Source of the DNA: a virus
Reading direction: 5' to 3' (one strand)
Length of the DNA stretch: 23,765 nucleotides
Virus record (IMG/VR): IMGVR_UViG_3300008107_004627
Location: 1 to 23,765 of that record
In this document: positions 1 through 7,224 of the stretch, in pieces
How positions within the stretch are numbered: the first letter of the stretch is position 1
How the letters are laid out: every line of letters begins with the position of its first letter
Position numbers and translations under genes: made by a program
Notes under the pieces: generated by a model
Databases searched by the model: none
What the model saw: the letters and a program-made list of their open reading frames with translations, nothing else
Told to the model about the DNA's origin: nothing

Positions 1-144
1 TGGATCAATATATTTTTCAAGTACTTGACCTGTCAATACTTTGTGAAATTGACTATCACCTTCTTCATATATATGGGCTGTATAAAGCCATTCGTTGTAA
101 AATTTTAATTTGAGTAAGTCAAGCGTATTGTTAATATCAATCAT
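1..144 (-). CDS. Partial unknown phage protein (N-terminal 48 residues)
   Basis: Open reading frame that begins with ATG at 144 and runs off the left edge of the window without a stop. An AGGA Shine-Dalgarno lies about 6 nt before the ATG. The visible protein starts MIDINNTLDLLKLKFYNEW and has no recognisable motif, signal peptide or membrane segment. It lies 52 nt downstream of the second putative head-targeted protein gene and may belong to the same transcript. No function is assigned. Confidence 0.6.
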   Translation of the reverse strand, partial: MIDINNTLDLLKLKFYNEWLYTAHIYEEGDSQFHKVLTGQVLEKYIDP

Positions 145-196
145 TTAGAATCCTGTAATTTGATACTATTACTTATTCTGATTGATATGACTTAAA

Positions 197-574
197 TTAT
201 TTTCTTTTGTAACCTTTAAAGGGTTTGACTATGCTTTGAGCATTTGTATCAGATAGTTCTTCACTATCCATATCACCTTTATTTAAATCTACATATGCTA
301 AACCGGCAGCTTTATATGCTAATTTAAGCATATCTTGTTCTTCTTTAGTGTAGGGGTGCGTAGTATTGTGTTTACCTACCCAACTTTCTGCAGGCATTTC
401 AATTGGATTTATACCATCACTACTTGCGACAGCCATCATTAAACGATTTAAATCATAATTTCTATCATAGCTATCTATTTTTTTTGAAAAAATATTTAAC
501 CCGCGGGTAGATTGTTGCTGACGTTTGGATATTTTACCCATCTTAGTTTCGGATATAAATTCATTTGCTCTCAT
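197..574 (-). CDS. Putative capsid-targeted internal protein, paralog of 571-975
   Basis: 125-aa soluble protein with no membrane segment. Its first nine residues, MRANEFISE, match the plan of the T4 internal-protein capsid targeting sequence (IPIII begins MKTYQEFIAE), which directs proteins into the prohead and is cut after an (I/L)-x-E motif; here the site would be ISE/T. The body shares features with the next gene upstream: a YDLxR segment, an AESW-x-G-x-H motif near residues 62-69, and a basic C-terminus ending FKGYKRK. The start ATG overlaps the upstream stop by 4 nt (ATGA), so translation is probably coupled. Seen: shared leader, middle motif and tail. Known: the T4 leader mechanism. 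Inferred: packaging into the head. The molecular activity is unknown. Confidence 0.7.
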   Translation of the reverse strand: MRANEFISETKMGKISKRQQQSTRGLNIFSKKIDSYDRNYDLNRLMMAVASSDGINPIEMPAESWVGKHNTTHPYTKEEQDMLKLAYKAAGLAYVDLNKGDMDSEELSDTNAQSIVKPFKGYKRK

Positions 575-975
575 CTTTTATATCCTTTGAATCCTTTAAT
601 CGGTGACTGCGTTAATGTATCATCCATCTCACCACTTTTATGATTACTTACCATTTTCTTACCGGATTTTCCAACTTTCTTTAATGCTTGGTCAATAGTG
701 TTACCAATGTCTTTGTCGAACTCAGAGGATACTACTTGATGTTCTCCCCAACTACTTTCTGCTCTAAAATCAGGCTTATAACCATTTTGTACATTATCGT
801 CTCCGCTTTCACCTCTTACTGCGGCAATTGCTACACCAAAACGATATAAATCATAGAAGTCATTGTTTTTTAAATCTGGAATAACATAGGTGTTAGGAAG
901 AGCCATAGATGCTAAATCTAATCCATCGTGTACTTTACTCAATGCTGTTTCAGTAATGAATTCTTTGGCTCTCAT
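571..975 (-). CDS. Putative capsid-targeted internal protein, paralog of 197-574
   Basis: 134-aa soluble protein beginning MRAKEFITE/T, almost the same leader as the 125-aa neighbour and a good match to the T4 head-targeting pattern with an (I/L)-x-E cleavage site. It shares the YDLxR segment, an AESSWGEH motif in the middle and the basic end FKGYKR. Outside these blocks the two proteins have diverged, which suggests an old tandem duplication in which both ends stayed constrained. It overlaps the upstream NDG-repeat gene and the downstream paralog by 4 nt each, so the three genes form one translationally coupled unit behind the late promoter at 1842-1850. A head-internal location is inferred; no enzymatic motif is visible. 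Confidence 0.72.
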   Translation of the reverse strand: MRAKEFITETALSKVHDGLDLASMALPNTYVIPDLKNNDFYDLYRFGVAIAAVRGESGDDNVQNGYKPDFRAESSWGEHQVVSSEFDKDIGNTIDQALKKVGKSGKKMVSNHKSGEMDDTLTQSPIKGFKGYKR

Positions 976-1820
976 TCTGTTTCCGTTGTCAATATTAAAT
1001 TAGTTTCAGTACCCATTAGATAATTATTTGCATATCCGTCTAACGCTAACTCAAGTCCGGTTGGGGGGACTACGTTTGGATAAGTGATTACTGCTGAAAT
1101 AAAATGCTCTAATACAGTATTTACTAGAGGATTAATTAATACTCTAACATTACTACCTACTACATCCATGTCATAACGACAAATTGCATTTCCCTGAAAC
1201 AAAGTTGAATGACCACTGAATCTAACGCCGGCTAAATTATTAGTGATAGATGAACTAAGTGTAATATCCTGCATGTCGGGAGTTCCCGGATCACTTGAAC
1301 GAATTTGAAATTGTCCCTGATAAAATTGTGATGCGGGAATTTCAAATATAACTTGATTTGATGTGATTCCCAAAGTATATGCCGTAGATATAGTAGTAGC
1401 AGTAAGAAATAAATTACTGAAATTATTATTAATCTTATTAAATGCTACACGTAATGGGTCACCATTACCATCATTTGGTGTTGCACCAATATTAATATAT
1501 TCTTGTTCACCGTATGGTCCGGTTGATAACTCTAGTGGAGTAGGAACACTTAATGGCTTAGTAGGAGTGATAGTAAGACTTGATTTGCTATCAAATGTAT
1601 TAGTAATATAAACATTACCAATGTTAAGCGTATTTGTATTACCAACAGAAGATTCAGTAGTCTCATTAAATGGATTTACTATTTCAACTAATTCAGTATT
1701 ACTTCCGGTTAACGTAAACAGATTAGCAAAGTTGTTATTAATTTTATTAAAGGCTTCACGTAATGGATCACCACTACCGTCGTTTGGTACGCTACCTGTA
1801 TCAATAATTTCCTGCGTCAT
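972..1820 (-). CDS. Phage virion structural protein with two NDG-type repeats
   Basis: 282 aa. Two copies of a repeat with the core GxxPNDGxGDPLRxAFNKINNNF lie at about residues 5-35 and 108-138. This repeat is common in tail-fibre and baseplate-associated structural proteins of T4-like and other large phages. The remainder is rich in Thr, Ser, Asn and Val, as expected for a beta-rich virion protein, with no signal peptide or membrane span. Only the first ATG gives the full repeat. It is preceded by an AGGA-type ribosome site and by the late promoter motif TGATAAATA 22 nt upstream, supporting late virion expression. It is followed by two coupled genes with head-targeting leaders. The structural role follows from family knowledge; its exact place in the virion is not shown. 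Confidence 0.7.
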   Translation of the reverse strand: MTQEIIDTGSVPNDGSGDPLREAFNKINNNFANLFTLTGSNTELVEIVNPFNETTESSVGNTNTLNIGNVYITNTFDSKSSLTITPTKPLSVPTPLELSTGPYGEQEYINIGATPNDGNGDPLRVAFNKINNNFSNLFLTATTISTAYTLGITSNQVIFEIPASQFYQGQFQIRSSDPGTPDMQDITLSSSITNNLAGVRFSGHSTLFQGNAICRYDMDVVGSNVRVLINPLVNTVLEHFISAVITYPNVVPPTGLELALDGYANNYLMGTETNLILTTETE

Positions 1821-1841
1821 ATTAAATCCTACCCTATATAG

Positions 1842-1850
1842 TATTTATCA
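1842..1850 (-). promoter_or_regulatory. T4-like late promoter motif TGATAAATA
   Basis: TGATAAATA on the minus strand, 22 nt before the ATG of the NDG-repeat gene. The same 9-mer occurs 20-21 nt before three other structural-type starts (16302, 19171, 21235). It contains the TAAATA core of the T4 late consensus TATAAATA. Transcription would start about 6-7 nt downstream and leave a very short leader that just contains the ribosome site. Confidence 0.6.
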
Positions 1851-2141
1851 GTTACCTAGCCAACCTTTGGGTTGTTGAATAATAACTTGACGTTTACTGC
1901 GTTGGATTTCTTGCAAAGCTTTGATTGCCTGAATTTTTACTTCATTGTCTGAACTCTTAACCATCTCTGTTAAGGCGGCTATTCTAGCGGCTTCAGCTAC
2001 AGTAGCATCTCTACTTAATGACTTCTGTGCTTCTACGTATACTGGATAGTTGTCTACTGTTGCACAACCTGTCAATAACAAACAAAATGCTAATAATATG
2101 CTATTATTTTGCAATACTATCATAAATTTTCTTCTGTGCAT
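1848..2141 (-). CDS. Small phage lipoprotein of the lysis block
   Basis: About 97 aa from the start chosen at 2141. The N-terminus has a basic n-region (MHRRKF), a hydrophobic core and the lipobox LLLTGC, so it should be cut by signal peptidase II and lipidated on Cys26. The mature part is short and alpha-helical (AARIAALTEMV, IQAIKALQEIQRSK) and ends in a QQPKGWLGN tail. The ATG at 2141 keeps the basic n-region; starts at 2162 and 2123 are also possible, none with a strong ribosome site. It overlaps the preceding lipoprotein gene out of frame. Because it sits directly after the two spanin-like genes it may be a second outer-membrane lysis factor. The lipoprotein call is firm; the role is not. 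Confidence 0.65.
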   Translation of the reverse strand: MHRRKFMIVLQNNSILLAFCLLLTGCATVDNYPVYVEAQKSLSRDATVAEAARIAALTEMVKSSDNEVKIQAIKALQEIQRSKRQVIIQQPKGWLGN

Positions 2142-2367
2142 TATACCAATCTTGCCATCCATCTACCTTTGCACTGCATTCCCAGTACAATGAATAGTTA
2201 TGTACAATAACTTTCATCATTTCAGTAATAGCTACTTTGTCTCCCTCAATCTTCTTGAGGTCTTCACACTTCTTCATTAATTCAGGGGTAGCGTTGGGGA
2301 ATTTCTGAGTTACAGGAACTGTAGTAGAACATCCTGCTAATAATAGAGCAATTAAGAGATATCTCAT
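2104..2367 (-). CDS. Putative outer-membrane spanin (Rz1-like lipoprotein)
   Basis: 87 aa with a very short signal sequence, MRYLLIALLLAGC, carrying a lipobox (LLAGC), which predicts a 75-residue mature lipoprotein anchored through Cys13. The mature part has a PxTQKFPNATPEL segment and two further Cys residues. Such small lipoproteins encoded directly after a membrane-anchored coiled-coil protein are typical outer spanins (o-spanin), which fuse the two membranes in the last step of lysis. The gene overlaps the inner spanin gene by 4 nt and the next lipoprotein gene by up to 38 nt. The assignment rests on architecture and gene order; classical Rz1 is shorter and richer in proline. Confidence 0.65.
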   Translation of the reverse strand: MRYLLIALLLAGCSTTVPVTQKFPNATPELMKKCEDLKKIEGDKVAITEMMKVIVHNYSLYWECSAKVDGWQDWYNAQKKIYDSIAK

Positions 2368-2822
2368 TTGGTTGCTCCTTTGTTCAATTCAGCGGCTTGA
2401 TTGTGTAAGTCTATGAATTCTTTAGGGACAGGACAGTTTTCAATGTACTTGATAACTTCCTCTTTTTTAATGACTTCTTTATCAATGTACTTGATAATGT
2501 CACGACCTTTTTCACGGATAACCTTGGTCTTTTCAACAATCTTTTCTTGTATTTCTACGTTCTTGTTGGCGGATTCAGCTTCAGCTTTTGCTACTTTAGC
2601 TTCCATTTCTTTGACTCTGAGTTCCCATTCTTTATAGTCGGCTAATCCACCCTCAAGATATACACCTAAGACTAACACTAATAGGCTTATGACCTGAATA
2701 GCTAATTTGTAGGTTTTAATGAAAGGAATGAATCCTAGGACGAATCCTGCTATTGTGCCCAAAATACCTAATCCAAAGATTATATGTATTGCGGCTTCTG
2801 GTAAAATTGATAATATCCACAT
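2364..2822 (-). CDS. Putative inner-membrane spanin (Rz-like) with two membrane segments
   Basis: 152 aa. Two hydrophobic segments, about residues 8-31 and 38-56, are joined by a short basic turn (KTYK) and followed by a long Lys/Glu-rich coiled coil (about 60-120) and a conserved-looking end, NCPVPKEFIDLHNQAAELN. The positive-inside rule places the KTYK turn in the cytoplasm, so the N-terminus and coiled coil face the periplasm, as an inner spanin requires. It is followed by two lipoprotein genes, the first with a 4-nt overlap, which is the usual spanin order. Classical Rz has a single N-terminal membrane segment, so two is unusual. No endolysin or holin gene is visible next to it. Confidence 0.68.
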   Translation of the reverse strand: MWILSILPEAAIHIIFGLGILGTIAGFVLGFIPFIKTYKLAIQVISLLVLVLGVYLEGGLADYKEWELRVKEMEAKVAKAEAESANKNVEIQEKIVEKTKVIREKGRDIIKYIDKEVIKKEEVIKYIENCPVPKEFIDLHNQAAELNKGATK

Positions 2823-2826
2823 AAAA

Positions 2827-3789
2827 CTATTTAGCCCTAATCTTAGTAGACACTAAATCAGTAGAACATACGCATTGATTACTAGTGCAGGGTATAAAAT
2901 CGTCCGTAAATCCAAAATTATCACTGAATATGCTAGTTGCACCGCTCACTTTGCATACCCCTCTATATGAGTTTGTGCCCTCTATTCGCATGAATTGTCT
3001 TCCAAAGTCACATAGCCAACCAGTATAGATGTTATGTCTATCTTTCAATATCTTTTGAGGATCCATTTTTAACTGTATACCGTTATCATACGTTACAGTC
3101 AAATTGTGTCTGATTTGATGTTCTTTGGGAACATTACTAGATTTCTTAGTCTTTCCCAGATTTGATATGACAGTGTTGACAGATTTTAAAGTTTTTAGTT
3201 GCTCAGGGGAATATTTTTCAAAAATATTATAGTGTTGTATCATTATTGCTTTGAAAATAACTATACATCCGGTGTTTTCTTTTATGTATTCTACTGCTTC
3301 AAATGCCAAATCAATTGACGTTTCCACATGTGTAACTAAGCATACAACATCTGTTGGTTCGTCATGAAATAGATTTATAACATCTGTTACATGCTTATAG
3401 TTAGTAGTTTGCTCACTATGATATGAAACATACAAATGATCCAATACTTTCTTTTGCTTTAGTTCTTCCCACCATCTAATAGTTCTAGAACCATTTGAGA
3501 TTAGACTAGTATATGCGTTCTTTGACTTTATGTACTCTAGTAGTTCAATTAACTCGGGAAACAAAGTAGGCTCTCCACCTGTAATTTGAATCCACAATGG
3601 GTCTGTGCCTGCGGCCTCTACTAATCTGTCTAAAATTTTCTTATATTCATCTAGTGATAGCCATCGTTGCGAACCATCTTTGAATTCGCTACCACAAAAG
3701 CTACAATCATTGTTGCATACATTATGTATAAGCCATTCAATTACTTTATAAGGTTGTGGCTCTGATTTTTCTACTTTAATTGGTATCAT
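2827..3789 (-). CDS. Radical SAM enzyme with cysteine-rich C-terminal domain
   Basis: About 320 aa from the ATG at 3789; a TTG three codons upstream is less likely. The [4Fe-4S]-SAM motif CxxxCxxC is CNNDCSFC (about residues 25-32), followed by the SAM-contacting ITGGEPT motif (about 69-75), so a functional radical SAM core is expected. The last 60 residues contain five Cys (WLCDF, RGVCK, PCTSNQCVC), resembling the auxiliary cluster-binding SPASM or twitch domains of the MoaA/PqqE/SkfB group. It overlaps the aminotransferase gene by 14 nt and sits 4 nt before the inner spanin gene. The substrate is unknown; gene order suggests modification of a sugar or peptide made with the neighbouring aminotransferase and epimerase. 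It lacks QueE-type hallmarks. Confidence 0.85.
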   Translation of the reverse strand: MIPIKVEKSEPQPYKVIEWLIHNVCNNDCSFCGSEFKDGSQRWLSLDEYKKILDRLVEAAGTDPLWIQITGGEPTLFPELIELLEYIKSKNAYTSLISNGSRTIRWWEELKQKKVLDHLYVSYHSEQTTNYKHVTDVINLFHDEPTDVVCLVTHVETSIDLAFEAVEYIKENTGCIVIFKAIMIQHYNIFEKYSPEQLKTLKSVNTVISNLGKTKKSSNVPKEHQIRHNLTVTYDNGIQLKMDPQKILKDRHNIYTGWLCDFGRQFMRIEGTNSYRGVCKVSGATSIFSDNFGFTDDFIPCTSNQCVCSTDLVSTKIRAK

Positions 3790-4837
3790 AGAATTCAATG
3801 ACCTTCTCTGCTATATAGTCCACTTCTAGGTCAGTAAGCTCAGGATACATAGGGAGACTTATTACTCCTCGACTTAACATCACACTAGTAGACAATAAGT
3901 CCGGTTTTTGTAGGTTCTTTGCTGTGGGTAGATCGCCCAAGACATACTCATAATGAACTTTACTGTCAATACCATCAGTCAATAAATGAGTATGCATTGA
4001 ATTTCTATCGGCCATGTACATCACAAATTTTTGATGAGCATGAGGATCTACTGTATCTGACAAACAATTTATAGGCAAATCCTTAAATTTATCACACCAA
4101 TATTTTGCTATATTACTTCTACGTTTTTGCCACTCATCTATATAATTTGCTCTAACTAATATTTGGGCACAATCTTGTTCACTCATTTTACTATTAGTAC
4201 CAGCATCGTAAAAATAAGGCTTGTTATTATCTCTATAACTTGACGCATATAGATATAATTTTTCATCATTGGTAACAATAGCACCACCGTTACCTGAGCT
4301 AGGTAAATTCTTTGTAGGATCAAAACTGATTGACATTCCTCCACCTACATCACCGTCACATACTAGCCAATGTTGTGCTCCATCAACTATTACTCCATAT
4401 GCATTTGAATAACTAGCATTAGACCATGGCTTACGACCTGCAAAGCCCATCAAGCAATCATATACGCCGGCACTGTTGCCAATGTTAATGATACCATTCT
4501 TATCAGTATCAGCTAATTCAATATCCCAGCCGGCTGTAAGAAAGGCATTTAGTGTTGCCGGGTAGGTTAAGTTAGGAATACGAATTATAGGATTACCCTC
4601 CATAGTATTACTATGTTTAATCTTTTTCCAACGGGCAATAATCTCTAATGCTTGTGTACCACTATGTAAGGTTATAGCATATTTTGTTTTAGTACGGTGT
4701 TTAAGCCATTCTTCAAATGACCGTGTATAATGACCACCAACTAACTGTCCGTCTTTAAGAGCACGGTCTGTGGCATCTAGTAATTCATCTCTTAAATTAC
4801 TGTACTGTCTTTTTAGACCGAAGTGAGGGATTTGCAT
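3776..4837 (-). CDS. DegT/DnrJ/EryC1/StrS-family PLP aminotransferase
   Basis: 353 aa, close to the usual size of nucleotide-sugar aminotransferases. Family landmarks are visible: the N-terminal GxxVGGxYTxxFE-like segment (about 30-43), HSGTQAL for phosphate binding (58-64), the cofactor-contacting VDGAQ (151-155), and SFDPTKNL with the PLP Schiff-base lysine at about K176, followed by GNGGAIVT. These enzymes transfer an amino group, usually from glutamate, to a keto-sugar nucleotide. The adjacent NAD-dependent epimerase/dehydratase would supply the sugar substrate. The gene overlaps the 70-aa gene by 41 nt and the radical SAM gene by 14 nt, so all are probably made together. Fold and chemistry are well supported; the actual sugar is not known. 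Confidence 0.9.
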   Translation of the reverse strand: MQIPHFGLKRQYSNLRDELLDATDRALKDGQLVGGHYTRSFEEWLKHRTKTKYAITLHSGTQALEIIARWKKIKHSNTMEGNPIIRIPNLTYPATLNAFLTAGWDIELADTDKNGIINIGNSAGVYDCLMGFAGRKPWSNASYSNAYGVIVDGAQHWLVCDGDVGGGMSISFDPTKNLPSSGNGGAIVTNDEKLYLYASSYRDNNKPYFYDAGTNSKMSEQDCAQILVRANYIDEWQKRRSNIAKYWCDKFKDLPINCLSDTVDPHAHQKFVMYMADRNSMHTHLLTDGIDSKVHYEYVLGDLPTAKNLQKPDLLSTSVMLSRGVISLPMYPELTDLEVDYIAEKVIEFYDTN

Positions 4838-5009
4838 TTTTTGTCCATTCTATATAGCCGCCGTTAGTAACAGACCACGGACAATATTGTTCCCATAACG
4901 CATTTGATTGTTCCGTATTTTCTTTCATCAACTTGTCTATATTGACTCTGGATTTATATCCATCTAAAGTCCAATCGTGCACCTTCAATGCAGTTTCTAA
5001 TGCATTCAT
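4797..5009 (-). CDS. 70-aa conserved-looking phage protein of unknown function
   Basis: Small soluble protein lying between the epimerase and aminotransferase genes. The start ATG overlaps the epimerase stop (ATGA), and its 3' end overlaps the aminotransferase start by 41 nt in another frame, which argues that it is a real coupled gene. It contains an aromatic block, LWEQYCPWSVTNGGYIEW (about residues 38-55), and a basic C-terminus. There are no known catalytic motifs. It could be a small partner of the flanking sugar enzymes, or an unrelated small phage gene. Confidence 0.65.
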   Translation of the reverse strand: MNALETALKVHDWTLDGYKSRVNIDKLMKENTEQSNALWEQYCPWSVTNGGYIEWTKNANPSLRSKKTVQ

Positions 5010-5974
5010 TTTACTTTATCCTGCCAGTAACTTGATGTGCTAAGCCAATCATAATATTTTTGAAATCCTTCTTCTACATCTACTTTAGGATCGTATCCAA
5101 AATCTCTACGTGCCGCATCGATATTCAATGCACCACGACTTGGGAAATCAACATCTTTATCTTTAACTACTAATGTCCCACCGCCAGCTAATTTTAATGA
5201 AAGTTGTGCGGCTTCTAACAATGTACGACTGTGACTCTTAGTAATATTATATGTCTTGTTTTCTGTGTTATCACTTAATGAGGCAGCAACAATACCATCA
5301 GCTGCATCTTCAACATACGTAAAGTCTAATGTTTCATTTGCACCATTAACATTTAATGTTCCACCACGCATAGCTGTTAACATAAACTTAGCAATAACTC
5401 TATCTTCAACATCTAATTCACCATACACAGCACTAGGACGAATGATAGTATGACTAAAGCATTTACGGCGGCTATAATCTTCAACCAATCGTTCTCCGGC
5501 TAATTTCATAATACCATATTGACCTTGTGGTTTACAGTTATAATCTTCTGTTACATCATCTGTGAAATCACCATATACCATTGAACTACTGATATAAACA
5601 AACTTCTTTATTTTATGTTTCTTGCTTACTTCACACAAATTCAATAGACCTTCCATCATTGTTTTTGCTCCCATAGTTGGGTTAGCATTAACAACTTTTT
5701 GTCGTGGGAAGCTAGCCATATGAATTACAATATCAAACTTGTATCTATCAAATAACCAATCAATGCTTTCACTAGAAATGTCAATGGCATGAATACTGCC
5801 GGGTTGAATTTTCTTCAACCGTTCTGTCATTAGATAGTCAATTTCATCTTGTGGGATGATACCATAGTTAGTTCGTATATCGGTAATAGCAACACGGTGC
5901 CCCATACGTTGTAATCTATCTACTACGTTATGTCCTATAAGTCCTAATCCACCTGTAACTAGTATACTACTCAT
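5006..5974 (-). CDS. NAD-dependent sugar epimerase/dehydratase (extended SDR)
   Basis: 322 aa, typical of the extended short-chain dehydrogenase family (GalE/RmlB-like). The Rossmann dinucleotide motif GGLGLIG lies at residues 8-14, an acidic residue at the end of beta-2 (TD) favours NAD, the active-site Ser is in ISSSMVYGD (128-136), and the catalytic YxxxK is Y153-K157 (YGIMK). The RPSAVYG and FTYVEDAADG segments typical of NDP-sugar binding follow. It should oxidise, epimerise or dehydrate a nucleotide sugar. It overlaps the upstream small gene by 8 nt and the 70-aa gene by 4 nt. With the aminotransferase, radical SAM enzyme, glycosyltransferase and sulfotransferase of this window it points to phage-encoded glycan synthesis or remodelling. 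Confidence 0.9.
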   Translation of the reverse strand: MSSILVTGGLGLIGHNVVDRLQRMGHRVAITDIRTNYGIIPQDEIDYLMTERLKKIQPGSIHAIDISSESIDWLFDRYKFDIVIHMASFPRQKVVNANPTMGAKTMMEGLLNLCEVSKKHKIKKFVYISSSMVYGDFTDDVTEDYNCKPQGQYGIMKLAGERLVEDYSRRKCFSHTIIRPSAVYGELDVEDRVIAKFMLTAMRGGTLNVNGANETLDFTYVEDAADGIVAASLSDNTENKTYNITKSHSRTLLEAAQLSLKLAGGGTLVVKDKDVDFPSRGALNIDAARRDFGYDPKVDVEEGFQKYYDWLSTSSYWQDKVK

Positions 5975-6299
5975 ATTTTAATTTCCAAAATGTTAATTGT
6001 TTGTGTGTTAGATATGCTCTAATATGATATACATAACTGTAATCGTATAGATCATTGTTACGATGCCAACTAGGTGCAGGATTAGAGTTTTCCATTATCC
6101 ACTTACCAGCTTCTGTTTGTTGCCACTCATATATAGGTTGTGCTACAAATAAGTCAGGATCTTCAACATCACCCATTCTAATAGTATGAACTACTTGAGT
6201 AATAGATACTGATTCTTCCCCGGTATCAGACACTTGTACCTGATACTTAGGTCTAGTAAATTCGTCTTTAGACTGCCATTGTTGCTTTGATAGGGCCAT
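5967..6299 (-). CDS. Unknown 110-aa phage protein coupled to thyA
   Basis: Soluble protein whose start lies inside the 3' end of thyA (32-nt overlap); the ATG at 6299 is preferred over the adjacent GTG at 6302. It contains a VEDPDLFVAQPIYEWQQTEAG stretch and ends with an aromatic segment (YSYVYHIRAYL, FWKLKYE). The fold is unknown and there is no signal peptide or membrane span. The overlap with thyA upstream and the 8-nt overlap with the epimerase downstream indicate a single polycistronic message. No function is proposed. Confidence 0.65.
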   Translation of the reverse strand: MALSKQQWQSKDEFTRPKYQVQVSDTGEESVSITQVVHTIRMGDVEDPDLFVAQPIYEWQQTEAGKWIMENSNPAPSWHRNNDLYDYSYVYHIRAYLTHKQLTFWKLKYE

Positions 6300-7167
6300 C
6301 ACTTTGATAGTTCTCCAAATGTATATCTGCCATTGTTATCTCAAAAATGTTTGTCTTTGAAGCATTTAACATCAATGTAGGCAATGGATAAGGTTCACGT
6401 GTTAATTGTTCTTTGACTTGTTCAATGTGGTCTTTGTAAATATGTGTATCACCTGTGCTGATTACAAGTTCACCTACTTTTAGATTACAGTGATGTGCCA
6501 ATAGATGTGTAAGTAATGCGTAACTAGAAATATTGAAGGGGAGGCCTAAAAAAACATCCACTGATCTTTGATACATATGGCAAGATAGTTCTTTATTTTT
6601 GTTGACATAGAATTGACTCATAACGTGACAAGGGGGCAATGCCATTTCGTCTAACTCGCTCACGTTCCAGGCACTTAATATATGCCTGCGCCCATTAGGA
6701 TCTGTAGTTAATCCTTTAATGAGATTTGCCAATTGGTCAACTTCTGTTTGGTCAACAGCGAGGCGTGTGCCACCTTTGTGTGCCGCGCCCATGTCTTTTT
6801 CTGTGCGATATTTGTTCCAATGACGCCATTGTACCCCATAGACACGACCGAGATCACCTTCAAATTTCGCTTTAGATTTCCAATACGATGCCTCTGCGTT
6901 TGGCGTCCAGATAGTAACCTTTCCTTCGCTACTACCGTGGGTAAGTTCTGCCAATCTACGCTCATCACTAGATCCTTCAATGAACCAGAGAAGCTCACCA
7001 ACGCAAGCTTTCCAAGCAAGTTTCTTAGTAGTGACTGCGGGAAAGCCCCTACGCAAATCAAAGCGAAGATGACGTCCAAACACACTATAAGTGCCAATAC
7101 CAGTTCTATCATCTTTAATCTCTCCGTTATCTAAAATATCTTGTAGTAAATCTAAATATTGTTTCAT
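6268..7167 (-). CDS. thyA: Thymidylate synthase
   Basis: 299 aa. Converts dUMP to dTMP with methylene-tetrahydrofolate. Visible landmarks: phosphate-binding DDRTGIGT with R21, IWTPNA (86-91), the paired RR at 160-161, the catalytic cysteine C180 in LPPCH, the YQRSVDVFLGLPFN block, and N212, the dUMP-selecting asparagine (dCMP hydroxymethylases have Asp here). It is therefore an ordinary thymidylate synthase, giving dTMP for phage DNA synthesis. Compared with E. coli ThyA (264 aa) the extra length lies mainly around residues 118-150. The ATG has no Shine-Dalgarno. It follows a strong terminator by only 24 nt, and a TGTTACAAT extended -10-like sequence ends 5 nt before the ATG, so a leaderless message is possible. 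Confidence 0.97.
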   Translation of the reverse strand: MKQYLDLLQDILDNGEIKDDRTGIGTYSVFGRHLRFDLRRGFPAVTTKKLAWKACVGELLWFIEGSSDERRLAELTHGSSEGKVTIWTPNAEASYWKSKAKFEGDLGRVYGVQWRHWNKYRTEKDMGAAHKGGTRLAVDQTEVDQLANLIKGLTTDPNGRRHILSAWNVSELDEMALPPCHVMSQFYVNKNKELSCHMYQRSVDVFLGLPFNISSYALLTHLLAHHCNLKVGELVISTGDTHIYKDHIEQVKEQLTREPYPLPTLMLNASKTNIFEITMADIHLENYQSDGPIKATMAV

Positions 7168-7191
7168 AAATTATTGTAACATGTTAATAAG

Positions 7192-7218
7192 AAAAGCCCC
7201 GATGATCAGGGCTTTTTT
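7192..7218 (-). terminator. Bidirectional rho-independent terminator
   Basis: Stem AAAAGCCC/GGGCTTTT with a 9-nt loop, lying between the 98-aa gene (stop at 7225) and thyA (start 7167). T-runs flank it on both strands, so it can work in either direction. It should end transcription from the 7225-8227 unit and implies separate transcription of thyA, or regulated readthrough. Confidence 0.75.
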
Positions 7219-7224
7219 AAATAG

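Noticed and set aside
2827-3789. QueE-type 7-deazaguanine radical SAM enzyme
   Set aside because: It has a different N-terminal context and a Cys-rich C-terminal region; no other queuosine or deazaguanine gene is nearby.
6708-7134. Long ORFs overlapping thyA in other frames on both strands
   Set aside because: thyA is unmistakable in its own frame; the overlapping frames give low-complexity, family-free proteins.
6268-7167. Possible dCMP/dUMP hydroxymethylase instead of thymidylate synthase (base-modified DNA)
   Set aside because: The substrate-selecting residue is Asn (LPFN) and the rest is standard ThyA, so ordinary dTMP synthesis is expected.
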